From assembly GCA_024693045.1 (NCBI GenBank), contig JAILLQ010000045.1, positions 62,001-126,000 of the forward strand: a stretch of 64,000 nt of DNA. Direction: 5' to 3'. Below the pieces are notes generated by a model. It did no database searches and was not told the origin of the DNA. It was given only the letters and a program-made list of their open reading frames with translations. The stretch is from Treponema sp. (GTDB taxonomy: Bacteria > Spirochaetota > Spirochaetia > Treponematales > Treponemataceae). Position 1 is the first letter of the stretch, and each line of letters starts with the position of its first letter. This document shows, one piece after another, positions 1 to 8,320 of this stretch. A program made the translations under genes and the position numbers.

Positions 1-47
1 TGGTCATAATCGGGTATTAAATCAACATTTCAAAGGAAGGCAAAAAT

Positions 48-437
48 ATGGGTGCACGAGGAGAACTTTTTACTACTGAAGTTTATCTTGATAACCGTTC
101 TTATTTTTTTAACGTAAAGGAAAATCGTACAGGAGATGTATTTCTTCAAATTGTAGAAAGCAAAAGCCGTGATGGAGCTGACGGAGAACGACACCAGATT
201 GCTATTTTTGCCGATGACATGCAGAAATTCCTTCAGGGAATGGATCGTTCATTAAATTTTGTTGAAAAAGACAGAAAAGAAAGAGCGAAGATTAAAGCAG
301 CAAAAAAGGTAGAAAAAGCGAAAAAGGTTTATCGTCTTAAAGATACAAAAAAACAGGACGATGGAATCAAGAGAACAGGAAAAATCCATGTGGTTTCAAA
401 AAGACCACAAACAGAAACTCCTTCTGATTCAGAATAG
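48..437 (+). CDS. PUR-domain nucleic-acid-binding protein, BpuR-like (DUF3276 family)
   Basis: The N-terminal 70 residues resemble the bacterial PUR-alpha-like domain (DUF3276) known from Borrelia BpuR, with the signature MGARGELFT, then YFFNVKENRTGD and FLQIVESK. Such proteins bind single-stranded DNA and RNA and act as transcriptional or translational regulators. Residues 71-129 form a very basic Lys/Arg/Ala-rich tail ending in a polar segment; from memory the Borrelia protein lacks this tail. The start is supported by an AAGGAAGG ribosome site 8 nt upstream. The gene stands alone on the plus strand and converges on rnhB across a shared terminator. Its promoter would lie mostly outside the window. 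The family assignment is firm; targets in this organism are unknown. Confidence 0.85.
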   Translation: MGARGELFTTEVYLDNRSYFFNVKENRTGDVFLQIVESKSRDGADGERHQIAIFADDMQKFLQGMDRSLNFVEKDRKERAKIKAAKKVEKAKKVYRLKDTKKQDDGIKRTGKIHVVSKRPQTETPSDSE

Positions 438-443
438 TTCTTT

Positions 444-484
444 AAAAAAAACAGCAGATTCAAAGAGAATCTGCTGTTTTTTTT
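444..484. terminator. Bidirectional intrinsic terminator between the bpuR-like gene and rnhB
   Basis: A perfect 11-bp stem (451-461 pairs with 467-477, ACAGCAGATTC / GAATCTGCTGT) with a 5-nt loop is flanked by an A-tract on the left and a T-tract on the right. It can therefore terminate both convergent transcripts. It overlaps the last bases of rnhB. Confidence 0.9.
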
Positions 485-1073
485 AATACTTAAATGAAAG
501 CCGCTGAATTGGACTAGGACCAATCTCATGGCAAATCTTTCGATGTGCAGCCGTCGGATACCCCTTATGTTTTGCATAACCATAGGCCGGATAAAGAGCA
601 TCCATTTCGGTCATTATCTTGTCCCTTTCTACTTTTGCAATAATACTTGCAGCCATTACACAAGGATAATTTGCATCAGCTTTTGGTTCGCACCTTAATT
701 CAATACCTTTTATATCCGGAAGACTATTTCCATCTGTAATAGCAGAAATCCAGCAGTCATTAATATTTTGACTTGAAAGCCAGGCCGGTAATTTCTGAAT
801 CATATTTTCATAGGCGAGTTTCATTGCATACATACTGGCCTTTAAAATATTCATCTGATCTATTGTTTTGTGATCTACAATTCCAAGACCCCAACAAGCT
901 TTTTCAATTATAACTTTTTCAGCGATAAGTCTTTTTTTTTCTGAAAGTTTTTTAGAATCGTTCAAAATCTCTACAGGAAAATCTTCTGGTAAAATTACTG
1001 CACCTGCAGTGACAGGCCCCGCCAAAGGACCTCTTCCAGCTTCATCAAATCCACAAAGCAACTTTACAGCCAT
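483..1073 (-). CDS. rnhB: Ribonuclease HII
   Basis: RNase HII cleaves the RNA strand of RNA-DNA hybrids and removes single ribonucleotides from DNA. The N-terminal signature CGFDEAGRGPLAGPV carries the first two catalytic acids (D10, E11), and the other two are visible as D114 (ITDGN) and D133 (KADANYP). At 196 residues it is the usual length, with the common GYPTAAHRK motif near the end. It is the last gene of the long prfB-to-rnhB minus-strand run, begins 3 nt after the preceding stop codon and ends in a shared terminator. Confidence 0.96.
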   Translation of the reverse strand: MAVKLLCGFDEAGRGPLAGPVTAGAVILPEDFPVEILNDSKKLSEKKRLIAEKVIIEKACWGLGIVDHKTIDQMNILKASMYAMKLAYENMIQKLPAWLSSQNINDCWISAITDGNSLPDIKGIELRCEPKADANYPCVMAASIIAKVERDKIMTEMDALYPAYGYAKHKGYPTAAHRKICHEIGPSPIQRLSFKY

Positions 1074-1075
1074 GA

Positions 1076-3184
1076 CTAAAAACCTGTTATATTGTTGTCG
1101 GAAAATGCTACAGAATAATTTTTCTTATCTTCGTAAACAGGCTTGTTATTGCCCATAGGCTTTTTTAAATCGCCGATAAAATTATTACCTGTAATAGTTG
1201 AGTGAGTGTCGAAAAGTTCTGCTATTCGCCCCATAACGCCAGTTACGATACAAGTTGAATTAGAAATCTCAACAAGTCCCCCCTGAGCTGAAATATTTAC
1301 AGCGGTACCGGCAACAACCGTTAAGCGAGATTTTTTTATCTTTAATTTAGATTTTACAGACGAAATAATCGAAGAATAACTTTCTGCACTTGCCGTCAAA
1401 CCTGAGTTCACTATATCAACAACAGAATTATCTGAATTAATAATTGTGCCAGACTTTCCAAAAACGCTTGAAAGTTCAACTCCTTCAAAATACAAAACGG
1501 CCCTTTCCAGATTGAAAAGAAATGAAGTTTCTCTTGTATTTCTGCTTTCTGCTAGAGTAATTATACAATTTGAAAAAGATACGCTGGAATTTTTAATTGT
1601 AAAATTAGAGGAAGGAGAAAGTATTAAACGAGCATCATTTGTTCCGTCAATCTTACAGTTTGAAGTGATTTTTGAAGTGCCCTCTGGAACTTTTACTTCT
1701 CCGTTTACCCTCACATGAACAAAACGGCTTTTATTTATTAACGGTAAAATTTGTGCAAATTCTGTAAATGGATATTTTATGGTTCCGTTGGCTTTTTTAA
1801 TCATTTCGGGATCTGTAATAGTTCCATCCAGGAAAAAGTTTCTCTGGTCGATTATCACAGCATATTCACTAGTTTTACTCTTGTTTCCATGATCGTCAAC
1901 GCAATATGCAGAAACTTTGTATGCGGCCGCACCTTCATTTTTGGGTTCAAGAATTACGGCAACATTTTTATCCTTCTGATATGAAACCGAATTCAAATCA
2001 AATAAAATTTCATCTGCTGTTACTGTATAGTCCTCATCAAGAATTACAGGACCCGAAATAGCGTAATAAACCGAGTTTTTTTCTGTACTTGCAATGGCAA
2101 CTCTAACTGCCTGTCTTGCAAATCCCCCTTCTTCTGAAGGTAAAATCATAGGCGCTCTAGGATTTTTTCGGTGAATTGAAAAAGGGATATCTAATTTTGA
2201 CTGACAAACAGAATCATAGAAAATTCCCAAAGAAACTTTTCCGTCAAAATTATCACCCTTAAATGTATCTATTTCAATTGAGTCATAAAGCTCAGAACTT
2301 TCATTATTATTCTGAATAAGGCCGATTTTATATGGATGCTGACTGTCTAAAGTAAACTTTATGGATCCATTTTCAGAAACTTCTTTATTTAACTCAGGCT
2401 TTGGCGGAAGATTATAGAATTTAACAACATTCTGTTTTGAGTAGTCAACGCTCTGCCAGGAAATCATATGATTAACTGTTCTATCCAAAGCGACTCTTTC
2501 TTTAGGTTGAGACCACCACTGATCATCAATTTTATAAATAAAACTTTTATCGTTGAAAACAAGCGTATTCCAGTCAATAATTTCAAAAGGAACATCTTTT
2601 CTACTGAAAATACCAGATTTTACTGGAGATATTTTTACGATAAAACGCCACTTTCCTTTACCGTCAGTAACTACACAAGGTAAAAACCTTGAAACTACCA
2701 TTTCATCAGAAAGAGAAAGTTCACAACCGCCTGTAAAAATGTCAGCCTTTTCGCCAAAGGCATATTCAAGAGAGGAAGGAATAATAAATGTTTCTCCAGG
2801 TAAATATTCAATAATTCCCTGGGAATTAATCTTCTTTATAAATTCACTGGAAGCAGCGTCTTTGGATGGCTCCATTTCATTTACTATGTACGAAATTTTT
2901 CTAGAAATTCTGTTACCGACTTTATCAATAATAGAAACATTTACAGAAACTTCACCAGCAAGATCTATTAAAACAGGTCCGTCATAGGCAAAACCTGAAG
3001 TTTCCGGATCAGAACCATTCAAAGAGTAAAAAACATTTCCATCCTGGGGTACATCTACTATTAAAAGCTGTCTGTTAGCCCAAGTACCACTTTCAGGACT
3101 GATTACCTGAGCCCAGAATAGAGATGGCAAAAATAATAGGAAGGCGAGAAAAGCAGATTTGAATATTTTCGTTTTTCTGTTCAT
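1076..3184 (-). CDS. Secreted beta-rich protein with chitobiase-type repeat and beta-helix-like C-terminus
   Basis: I do not recognise a specific function. The preferred start is the ATG at 3184, preceded by CAGGAT at good spacing and giving a clean signal peptide (MNRKTKIFKSAFLAFLLFLP, cleavage after FWA). An upstream in-frame ATG at 3241 would overlap the preceding gene and spoil the signal. After cleavage comes a region resembling the chitobiase/hexosaminidase C-terminal type repeat (VFYSLNGSDPETSGFAYDGP). The middle is beta-rich. The last 200 residues contain many short Ser/Asn/Ile strands (IKNSSVSFSNCIITL, VDIVNSGLTAS, VEISNSTCIVTG) that look like right-handed parallel beta-helix coils. 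About 702 residues; predicted periplasmic or surface protein. Confidence 0.7.
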   Translation of the reverse strand: MNRKTKIFKSAFLAFLLFLPSLFWAQVISPESGTWANRQLLIVDVPQDGNVFYSLNGSDPETSGFAYDGPVLIDLAGEVSVNVSIIDKVGNRISRKISYIVNEMEPSKDAASSEFIKKINSQGIIEYLPGETFIIPSSLEYAFGEKADIFTGGCELSLSDEMVVSRFLPCVVTDGKGKWRFIVKISPVKSGIFSRKDVPFEIIDWNTLVFNDKSFIYKIDDQWWSQPKERVALDRTVNHMISWQSVDYSKQNVVKFYNLPPKPELNKEVSENGSIKFTLDSQHPYKIGLIQNNNESSELYDSIEIDTFKGDNFDGKVSLGIFYDSVCQSKLDIPFSIHRKNPRAPMILPSEEGGFARQAVRVAIASTEKNSVYYAISGPVILDEDYTVTADEILFDLNSVSYQKDKNVAVILEPKNEGAAAYKVSAYCVDDHGNKSKTSEYAVIIDQRNFFLDGTITDPEMIKKANGTIKYPFTEFAQILPLINKSRFVHVRVNGEVKVPEGTSKITSNCKIDGTNDARLILSPSSNFTIKNSSVSFSNCIITLAESRNTRETSFLFNLERAVLYFEGVELSSVFGKSGTIINSDNSVVDIVNSGLTASAESYSSIISSVKSKLKIKKSRLTVVAGTAVNISAQGGLVEISNSTCIVTGVMGRIAELFDTHSTITGNNFIGDLKKPMGNNKPVYEDKKNYSVAFSDNNITGF

Positions 3185-3203
3185 ATAATATCCTGAAAAA
3201 ATT

Positions 3204-4070
3204 TTATTCATTATACAGCAATTCATGAATGTTTTCATCATTTTCTTTATAAAGAAAGTGAGAGTTTTTAATCGACCGGACAGAAGCAGTCACTGGTAAA
3301 TCCAATTTATATTTTTTTGCTTTTTTTGCTGTAAAATTTGGATGAGAATTTATTGTGCTAATCGAATTTCTGATATTTTCAAGTAATTTATTATAATCCT
3401 TTCTTCTTGTATCCCTGTACTGAGTCAATACTAGAAGAACGCTTTTTGGAACTATGCGGCGATTTCCATAAATTTTTACATACTCATCCTGAAAATCAAG
3501 AGAAATATGATTTTTATAAGAATTTACAAGAGAGGCGGAAACATAAGGTTCTGAAAGAACGGCACATGTAATTTTCCCTACAATCAAAGAAGAGGTTATC
3601 TCTGCATTACTAGCCATATAAGCTACTTCAACTCCGGATTCGCCAGTTTTAATTGGAACATTGCTCAATTTTAAGAGCTCTTTAAAAAAGTATTCCTCAT
3701 ACGAATCCTTTACAAGATATACTTCTTTTCCCAGTAAATCCGAAAAAGTATGAATATTTTCATCATTAGAAACAAGCTTCACATCTGTAGTTGAAGTTAT
3801 AAGGGGAATCACTAGCCTTCCCTGAGATTTTTCTTCTATTTTTTCTGCCATAAAAGCAGGTAGATTTGTAGCGTCAATTTCACCGCCTTTCATTGCGCTC
3901 ACTAAATCTCTGGCTGAATCATATGTAAAAAATTCATAATCTTCACTATCCATAAAGTGACAGAAAACCAGGGATGACATTCCTTTTAAACAACCTATAC
4001 GAGTTTTTTCCTGGGTAAAGGCAAAATGAGAAAGCAATATAAGTGTAAAAAAGAAAAATTTTACTTTCAT
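3204..4070 (-). CDS. Orphan periplasmic substrate-binding protein (NitT/TauT-like, NMT1 fold)
   Basis: The protein has a signal peptide (MKVKFFFFTLILLSHFAFTQ) followed by a bilobed binding-protein layout: RIGCLKGMSSL at the first strand, AMKGGEIDATNLPAFMA, TDVKLVSNDENI and FSDLLGKEVYLV. This pattern is typical of SsuA/TauA/NMT1-like ABC binding proteins. The ligand cannot be told from sequence. There is no lipobox cysteine. Its start overlaps the clpC stop by 4 bp (ATGA), so it is translationally coupled to the protease operon. No permease or ATPase for such a system lies nearby, so it either serves a remote transporter or has another role. Confidence 0.7.
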   Translation of the reverse strand: MKVKFFFFTLILLSHFAFTQEKTRIGCLKGMSSLVFCHFMDSEDYEFFTYDSARDLVSAMKGGEIDATNLPAFMAEKIEEKSQGRLVIPLITSTTDVKLVSNDENIHTFSDLLGKEVYLVKDSYEEYFFKELLKLSNVPIKTGESGVEVAYMASNAEITSSLIVGKITCAVLSEPYVSASLVNSYKNHISLDFQDEYVKIYGNRRIVPKSVLLVLTQYRDTRRKDYNKLLENIRNSISTINSHPNFTAKKAKKYKLDLPVTASVRSIKNSHFLYKENDENIHELLYNE

Positions 4071-6682
4071 TTTACTGTTTGTCGTACTACTTCCTGCTCA
4101 GAAATTTGAGCGGTAATCTTTATATTCATTTGAGAAAAATGAACCTTTAAAGCTCCCCTTGCGTAATCCACAGAAATTTCTGTCATAGAAGGATCTGTTC
4201 TTTCCAGAATCGCAATTGACATAGGATCTTCTATTTCCCGCTGAATTAAACGGCGCATAGGTCTTGCCCCCATAGAAGCTTCATAGCCATTTTCAATAAG
4301 GTAATCCCTAGCTTTGGCAGAAAGTTTTATAGTAATTCCCTTTTCAGCAAGACGCTTAGAAAGTTCTGCAATCTGGATATCAAGTATTTTCGAAATCTGT
4401 TTTTTAGAAAGAGGCTCAAATACAATAATGTCGTCAATTCGGTTTATCAGTTCAGGACTCAGAAGTTTTTTTAGTTCATTCATAGCATTGCTTCTAATTT
4501 CTTCGTAAGGAAGGATATCCTGGTTAGATGTATTAAATCCAACTTTGCCGTCAAAATTAATCTGCCTTGCTCCTGCATTACTTGTCATAATAATAACTGT
4601 ATTCCTGAAATTTACAGTATGCCCCTGATTATCGCTCAACTCCCCTTCTTCAAGTAATTGTAAGAGAAGATTGAAAACATCAGGATGAGCTTTTTCAATT
4701 TCATCTAAAAGCACAACAGAATATGGATGCCGGCGAATCTGTTCTGTTAAAACTCCACCATCTTCGTAACCAACGTATCCTGGAGGAGCACCAACAAGTC
4801 GACTGGCATTATGTTTTTCCATGTAATCAGACATATCAATTCTTACAAGAAGGTCTTCAGAACCAAAAAGGAATTTGGCAAGAGCTTTTGCAAGTTGTGT
4901 TTTTCCTACCCCTGTTGGTCCAAGGAAAATAAATGAGCCGATTGGATGTTTTGGAGAAGAAATTCCTGCCCGGCTCCGTCTTATTGCTCCACTAATCAGA
5001 TGGACAGCTTCGTTTTGACCGATTACTGTTTCATGCATTTCATCTTCCATGTGAACCAGTCGGGTTGTTTCTGCCGTATCAAGCTGAGCAACAGGAATTC
5101 CTGTCATTTCGCTGATTATAGTGCATATATCATGAGTGGAAACATGTTCCTTTTTAAAATCAGAACTATCAGCCCATCTTTTTTCGATTAATTCAAACTG
5201 ACGTTTTAAATTTACAACCTTGTCTCTAACCAAGGCTGCATTTTCATATAACTGCATACTTACAAGTTTTTTCTTTTCTTCAGCAAGACTTGAAATTTTT
5301 TCTTCGAGTTCGACTAATTCATGAGGCTTATTTTCTTCCAGAATCTTTTTTTCTGCACCAGCTTCATCGAGTATATCAATAGCTTTATCAGGCAAACTTC
5401 TTTCAGGAATATATCGTCTGGAAAGTTTTACAATCAGAGGAATAACTTCCTCTTCATAGATTATTCCATGGAATTTTTCGTACTGACTTTTTATTCCATT
5501 CAAAATATCTATGCAATCTTCATCAGAAGGCTCTTCAACCATAATCTTTTGAAATCGTCTTTCTAATGCAGAATCTTTTTCGATGTATCTAGAATATTCT
5601 TTTGTCGTTGATGCTCCTATTATTTGAATCTCACCACGACTTAAAGCAGGTTTCAACATATTAGAAGCATCCATCTGCCCTTCAGGTCCACCTGCTCCGA
5701 TTAAAGTATGAAGCTCATCGATAAAAAGAATAATGTTTCCATCCTCCCGGACTTCTTTCATCATTTTTTTCATGCGGTCTTCAAATTCACCGCGATATTT
5801 CGTACCAGCAATAAGAGCTGCAAGGTCAAGAGATAGCAGTTTCTTTTTTAAAAGGCCGCAAGGAACATTTCCTTTTGCTATATACCAGGCAAGTCCTTCT
5901 ACAACGGCAGTCTTTCCTACTCCTGGGTCGCCAACAAGAACAGGATTGTTTTTTGTACGACGGCTCAAAACCTGAATCAAGCGTTTTATTTCTTTTTCGC
6001 GCCCAACAACAGGATCAATTTTATTTTCCCGGGCAAGATTTGTAATATCCCTTGTAAACTCTGCAATAAAAGAAGGTTCTTTTTGATACGAAGCTTTTTC
6101 CCCGTCAGGAGTTTTTTCTTCAGATTCATGGGAATTTTTTAGGAAAGACGCAAATTCAGAAAGGGAATCTTTTCCAAAAAGATTAGAAATTGTGTTTGCC
6201 GCTACATCTTTAGAAACTTTTTCGTAATAAGAAGAATTTTTGTTAGACTGAATTTCTCTTACGCTTTCCCTTACCCTAGAAATTGGAAGAGATGCTGTTT
6301 CGAAATATCGGGCTATTTCACTTTCTGATTCCCTGATAGAAGCAAGCATAAGATGTTCTGTTCCTATGTAATCATTTTGTAAGGCCGCTGATTCAAGAGC
6401 AGCAAGATCCATCAAAGTTACAAAACGTCGGCTTTCAGGAATTTCAATCACGTCGGATAAAAGATGATCGGAAAGTTTTTTCAGGGCAGTTTCAAGAGCA
6501 AGCTGAAAAGTTAAAACATTTAATCTTAATTTTTTTAAGGTTTCAAAGCCCAGCCCATCTCCACTTTTTATCATAGCTAAAATAAGATGTTCCGGTAAAA
6601 CCTGAGAACTTTTTGTTTTTCTTGCCTCATCTTGAGACAAAGCATAAATTAATCTTGAAGCACGTGTAGAAAGTTTTTTCAT
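4067..6682 (-). CDS. clpC: AAA+ unfoldase ClpC (ClpP partner)
   Basis: This Hsp100 unfoldase feeds substrates to ClpP. Domains in order: two N-terminal Clp repeats (about 1-140), AAA1 with Walker A GDPGVGKT (251-258) and Walker B LFIDE (319-323), a middle domain with a UVR-like segment (473-495), and AAA2 with Walker A GPTGVGKT (588-595). A ClpP-docking tripeptide VGF is at 711-713. The UVR-type linker marks it as ClpC rather than ClpA. In B. subtilis ClpC the N-domain GTEH motifs help bind phospho-arginine; here the second is intact (107-110) while the first is LPEH (29-32). It overlaps mcsB by 4 bp and follows mcsA-mcsB, as in Firmicutes. Confidence 0.95.
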   Translation of the reverse strand: MKKLSTRASRLIYALSQDEARKTKSSQVLPEHLILAMIKSGDGLGFETLKKLRLNVLTFQLALETALKKLSDHLLSDVIEIPESRRFVTLMDLAALESAALQNDYIGTEHLMLASIRESESEIARYFETASLPISRVRESVREIQSNKNSSYYEKVSKDVAANTISNLFGKDSLSEFASFLKNSHESEEKTPDGEKASYQKEPSFIAEFTRDITNLARENKIDPVVGREKEIKRLIQVLSRRTKNNPVLVGDPGVGKTAVVEGLAWYIAKGNVPCGLLKKKLLSLDLAALIAGTKYRGEFEDRMKKMMKEVREDGNIILFIDELHTLIGAGGPEGQMDASNMLKPALSRGEIQIIGASTTKEYSRYIEKDSALERRFQKIMVEEPSDEDCIDILNGIKSQYEKFHGIIYEEEVIPLIVKLSRRYIPERSLPDKAIDILDEAGAEKKILEENKPHELVELEEKISSLAEEKKKLVSMQLYENAALVRDKVVNLKRQFELIEKRWADSSDFKKEHVSTHDICTIISEMTGIPVAQLDTAETTRLVHMEDEMHETVIGQNEAVHLISGAIRRSRAGISSPKHPIGSFIFLGPTGVGKTQLAKALAKFLFGSEDLLVRIDMSDYMEKHNASRLVGAPPGYVGYEDGGVLTEQIRRHPYSVVLLDEIEKAHPDVFNLLLQLLEEGELSDNQGHTVNFRNTVIIMTSNAGARQINFDGKVGFNTSNQDILPYEEIRSNAMNELKKLLSPELINRIDDIIVFEPLSKKQISKILDIQIAELSKRLAEKGITIKLSAKARDYLIENGYEASMGARPMRRLIQREIEDPMSIAILERTDPSMTEISVDYARGALKVHFSQMNIKITAQISEQEVVRQTVK

Positions 6683-7809
6683 AAATTCCCCAGAGAGATT
6701 TTTTCGAATGCTTCCTGCAAAATCAAAGCTCTGAGTCTGTCAATCTTCAATCTTCGGTCTGAATTTACATCTTCTTCAAAAGTAAAATCACCACTATCCA
6801 GAAGATAGGCGATATGAGCAGGCTGAACTCTGAACAAAAGTCCGCATAACATTGGATTATCAACTCCGCTAATCAAGCCTAGATTCAAACCTACTTTTAT
6901 GTCAGAAATAATATCTACAGCTTCACGCATAGAAATCAGAAGACTGAACTTGGCTGTTGAATATGCCCTTATAACAGAATTTTTAACCAACGTCCTTTTA
7001 TTTTCGGCAAATTCCTTCAAAATCTTGCGTTCTGTTTCTGCAATTAATACACAAGTGGCTTCAAAATCAACTACTTGGCTCAACTCGCTACCTTTCATAC
7101 AGGAGCTTGTTTCAATAGTAAAAAAATTTCCTGCTGCACTTCCCTGTGAAATCATAGGAAAAGCTGGAGAAATTTTAAATTTTCCCTTAGCTGCAATATC
7201 AGTAACAAGAGAAAGTTTTCCGCTTCTTAAAACAGCTGGCAGATGTAATCGACAGGAAAGTTTCATTCCACTTCCTACATCCTTAATATTTGCTGTAAGA
7301 TAACCGAAATCCCAGGAGGCTGCAAATTGAAGGGTGTCCTGTAAGCCCCTGTCTATCTTTGAACAAGAATCAAAACAATCATGAACAGAAAGACCACTCT
7401 TAAAGGAGGCAATTCTAAGGTGATCCATGCAATTTATGACCGTCGCAGACCTTCCGTCTAAAGTCATCACTACCGCACTTTCAGGAAGAGTGTCTACTTT
7501 GACAGTCTTAGGAAGAGCTTTTAAAACTCCCCTTTCTTCAAGCAGAGCCCTTCCATTTTCATCAAGAGAAGAAGTTTCAACTGCATGAAATTTATAGCTT
7601 TCATCCGAAGTTTGAAGTTGAGAAAAAGAATCAAATATTAAAGTTTGAACCCTAAAAGAATCATCGCCGTGAAAAAATTCAGGGAAGGGAAAATTAGCCA
7701 GGTTTCTTGAAAAGCGAACTCTTGAAGAAACAATAACATCTAAATCCTTTCCGTTACAGGCATACCAGGACAAGCCTTTTTCGTCATCAATCATTTTGCT
7801 CATCCTCAT
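6679..7809 (-). CDS. mcsB: McsB-family protein (ATP:guanido phosphotransferase fold) with degenerate active site
   Basis: McsB is the protein-arginine kinase that tags proteins for ClpCP in Firmicutes. The fold is recognisable: nucleotide-contact motif SSRVRFSRNLANFPFP (28-43), VGSGMK (178-183), RLHLPAV (187-193), and a C-terminal QPAHIAYLL. The catalytic positions are replaced. The usual NEEDH motif reads NCMDH (126-130), CPTN with the active-site Cys reads NIKD (174-177), and GEG(S/T) reads SQGS (221-224). I infer a pseudokinase or an adaptor that may still bind nucleotide or phospho-arginine. The start could instead be the ATG at 7794, which has GAGGA 8 nt upstream. The gene overlaps both mcsA and clpC. 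Confidence 0.85.
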   Translation of the reverse strand: MRMSKMIDDEKGLSWYACNGKDLDVIVSSRVRFSRNLANFPFPEFFHGDDSFRVQTLIFDSFSQLQTSDESYKFHAVETSSLDENGRALLEERGVLKALPKTVKVDTLPESAVVMTLDGRSATVINCMDHLRIASFKSGLSVHDCFDSCSKIDRGLQDTLQFAASWDFGYLTANIKDVGSGMKLSCRLHLPAVLRSGKLSLVTDIAAKGKFKISPAFPMISQGSAAGNFFTIETSSCMKGSELSQVVDFEATCVLIAETERKILKEFAENKRTLVKNSVIRAYSTAKFSLLISMREAVDIISDIKVGLNLGLISGVDNPMLCGLLFRVQPAHIAYLLDSGDFTFEEDVNSDRRLKIDRLRALILQEAFEKISLGNL

Positions 7810-8320
7810 AAAGTCCGTCCTGTACAGAGCCTTTTTCCAAAGCCCTTAAAAAATCTCTGTATACTGCGGCCTTTTCGTAATTTTCACTTTTTACAGCCTC
7901 GTCAAGTTTTGCCTGCAAATCAGAACGATCTGTGAGAGAATTTCTAAATCCTGAAAGACGGTTTGGCATGCTGCCTGTATAAGGGCCGGAAATTCCGCAG
8001 GAATTAAGAAAGGATGTTAAATCGCTTTTAAAAACTTCATAACATTCGGGACAACCTGCAAGGCCGCTTTTTAAAATATCAAAGAGACTTTTTCCGCAAA
8101 CCGGGCATAATCTTTTTGAGTTAATATCAAAGGCGGCTTCTTTTTCTTCTATTTCTTTAAAGACAGATGCTAGATTTTTAGCATTTTGAGCAGAAACAGG
8201 AGCCTGAATTCCCCGGGACATGGCACAAGCCATACAGAGATTTATCTTTCTTTTACCATTTTTTCCTAGAGATTCTAAAAAAATAACAGCCTCGTTTTTT
8301 TTACATAAATCACAAACCAT
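7787..8320 (-). CDS. mcsA: McsA-like zinc-finger/UVR protein
   Basis: The 177-residue protein has four CxxC pairs (C3/C6, C29/C32, C72/C75, C90/C93) forming two predicted zinc sites, followed by a C-terminal UVR motif (about 134-165, with LQAKLDEAVKSENYEKAAVY). This is the McsA architecture; in Bacillus McsA is the activator and adaptor of McsB. The adjacent mcsB and clpC genes support the identity. The usual Firmicute operon starts with ctsR, which is absent here; lolE precedes this gene instead, with a TAATG stop/start overlap. Because the partner kinase appears inactive, McsA may work here directly as a ClpC adaptor (inference). Confidence 0.88.
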   Translation of the reverse strand: MVCDLCKKNEAVIFLESLGKNGKRKINLCMACAMSRGIQAPVSAQNAKNLASVFKEIEEKEAAFDINSKRLCPVCGKSLFDILKSGLAGCPECYEVFKSDLTSFLNSCGISGPYTGSMPNRLSGFRNSLTDRSDLQAKLDEAVKSENYEKAAVYRDFLRALEKGSVQDGLYEDEQND

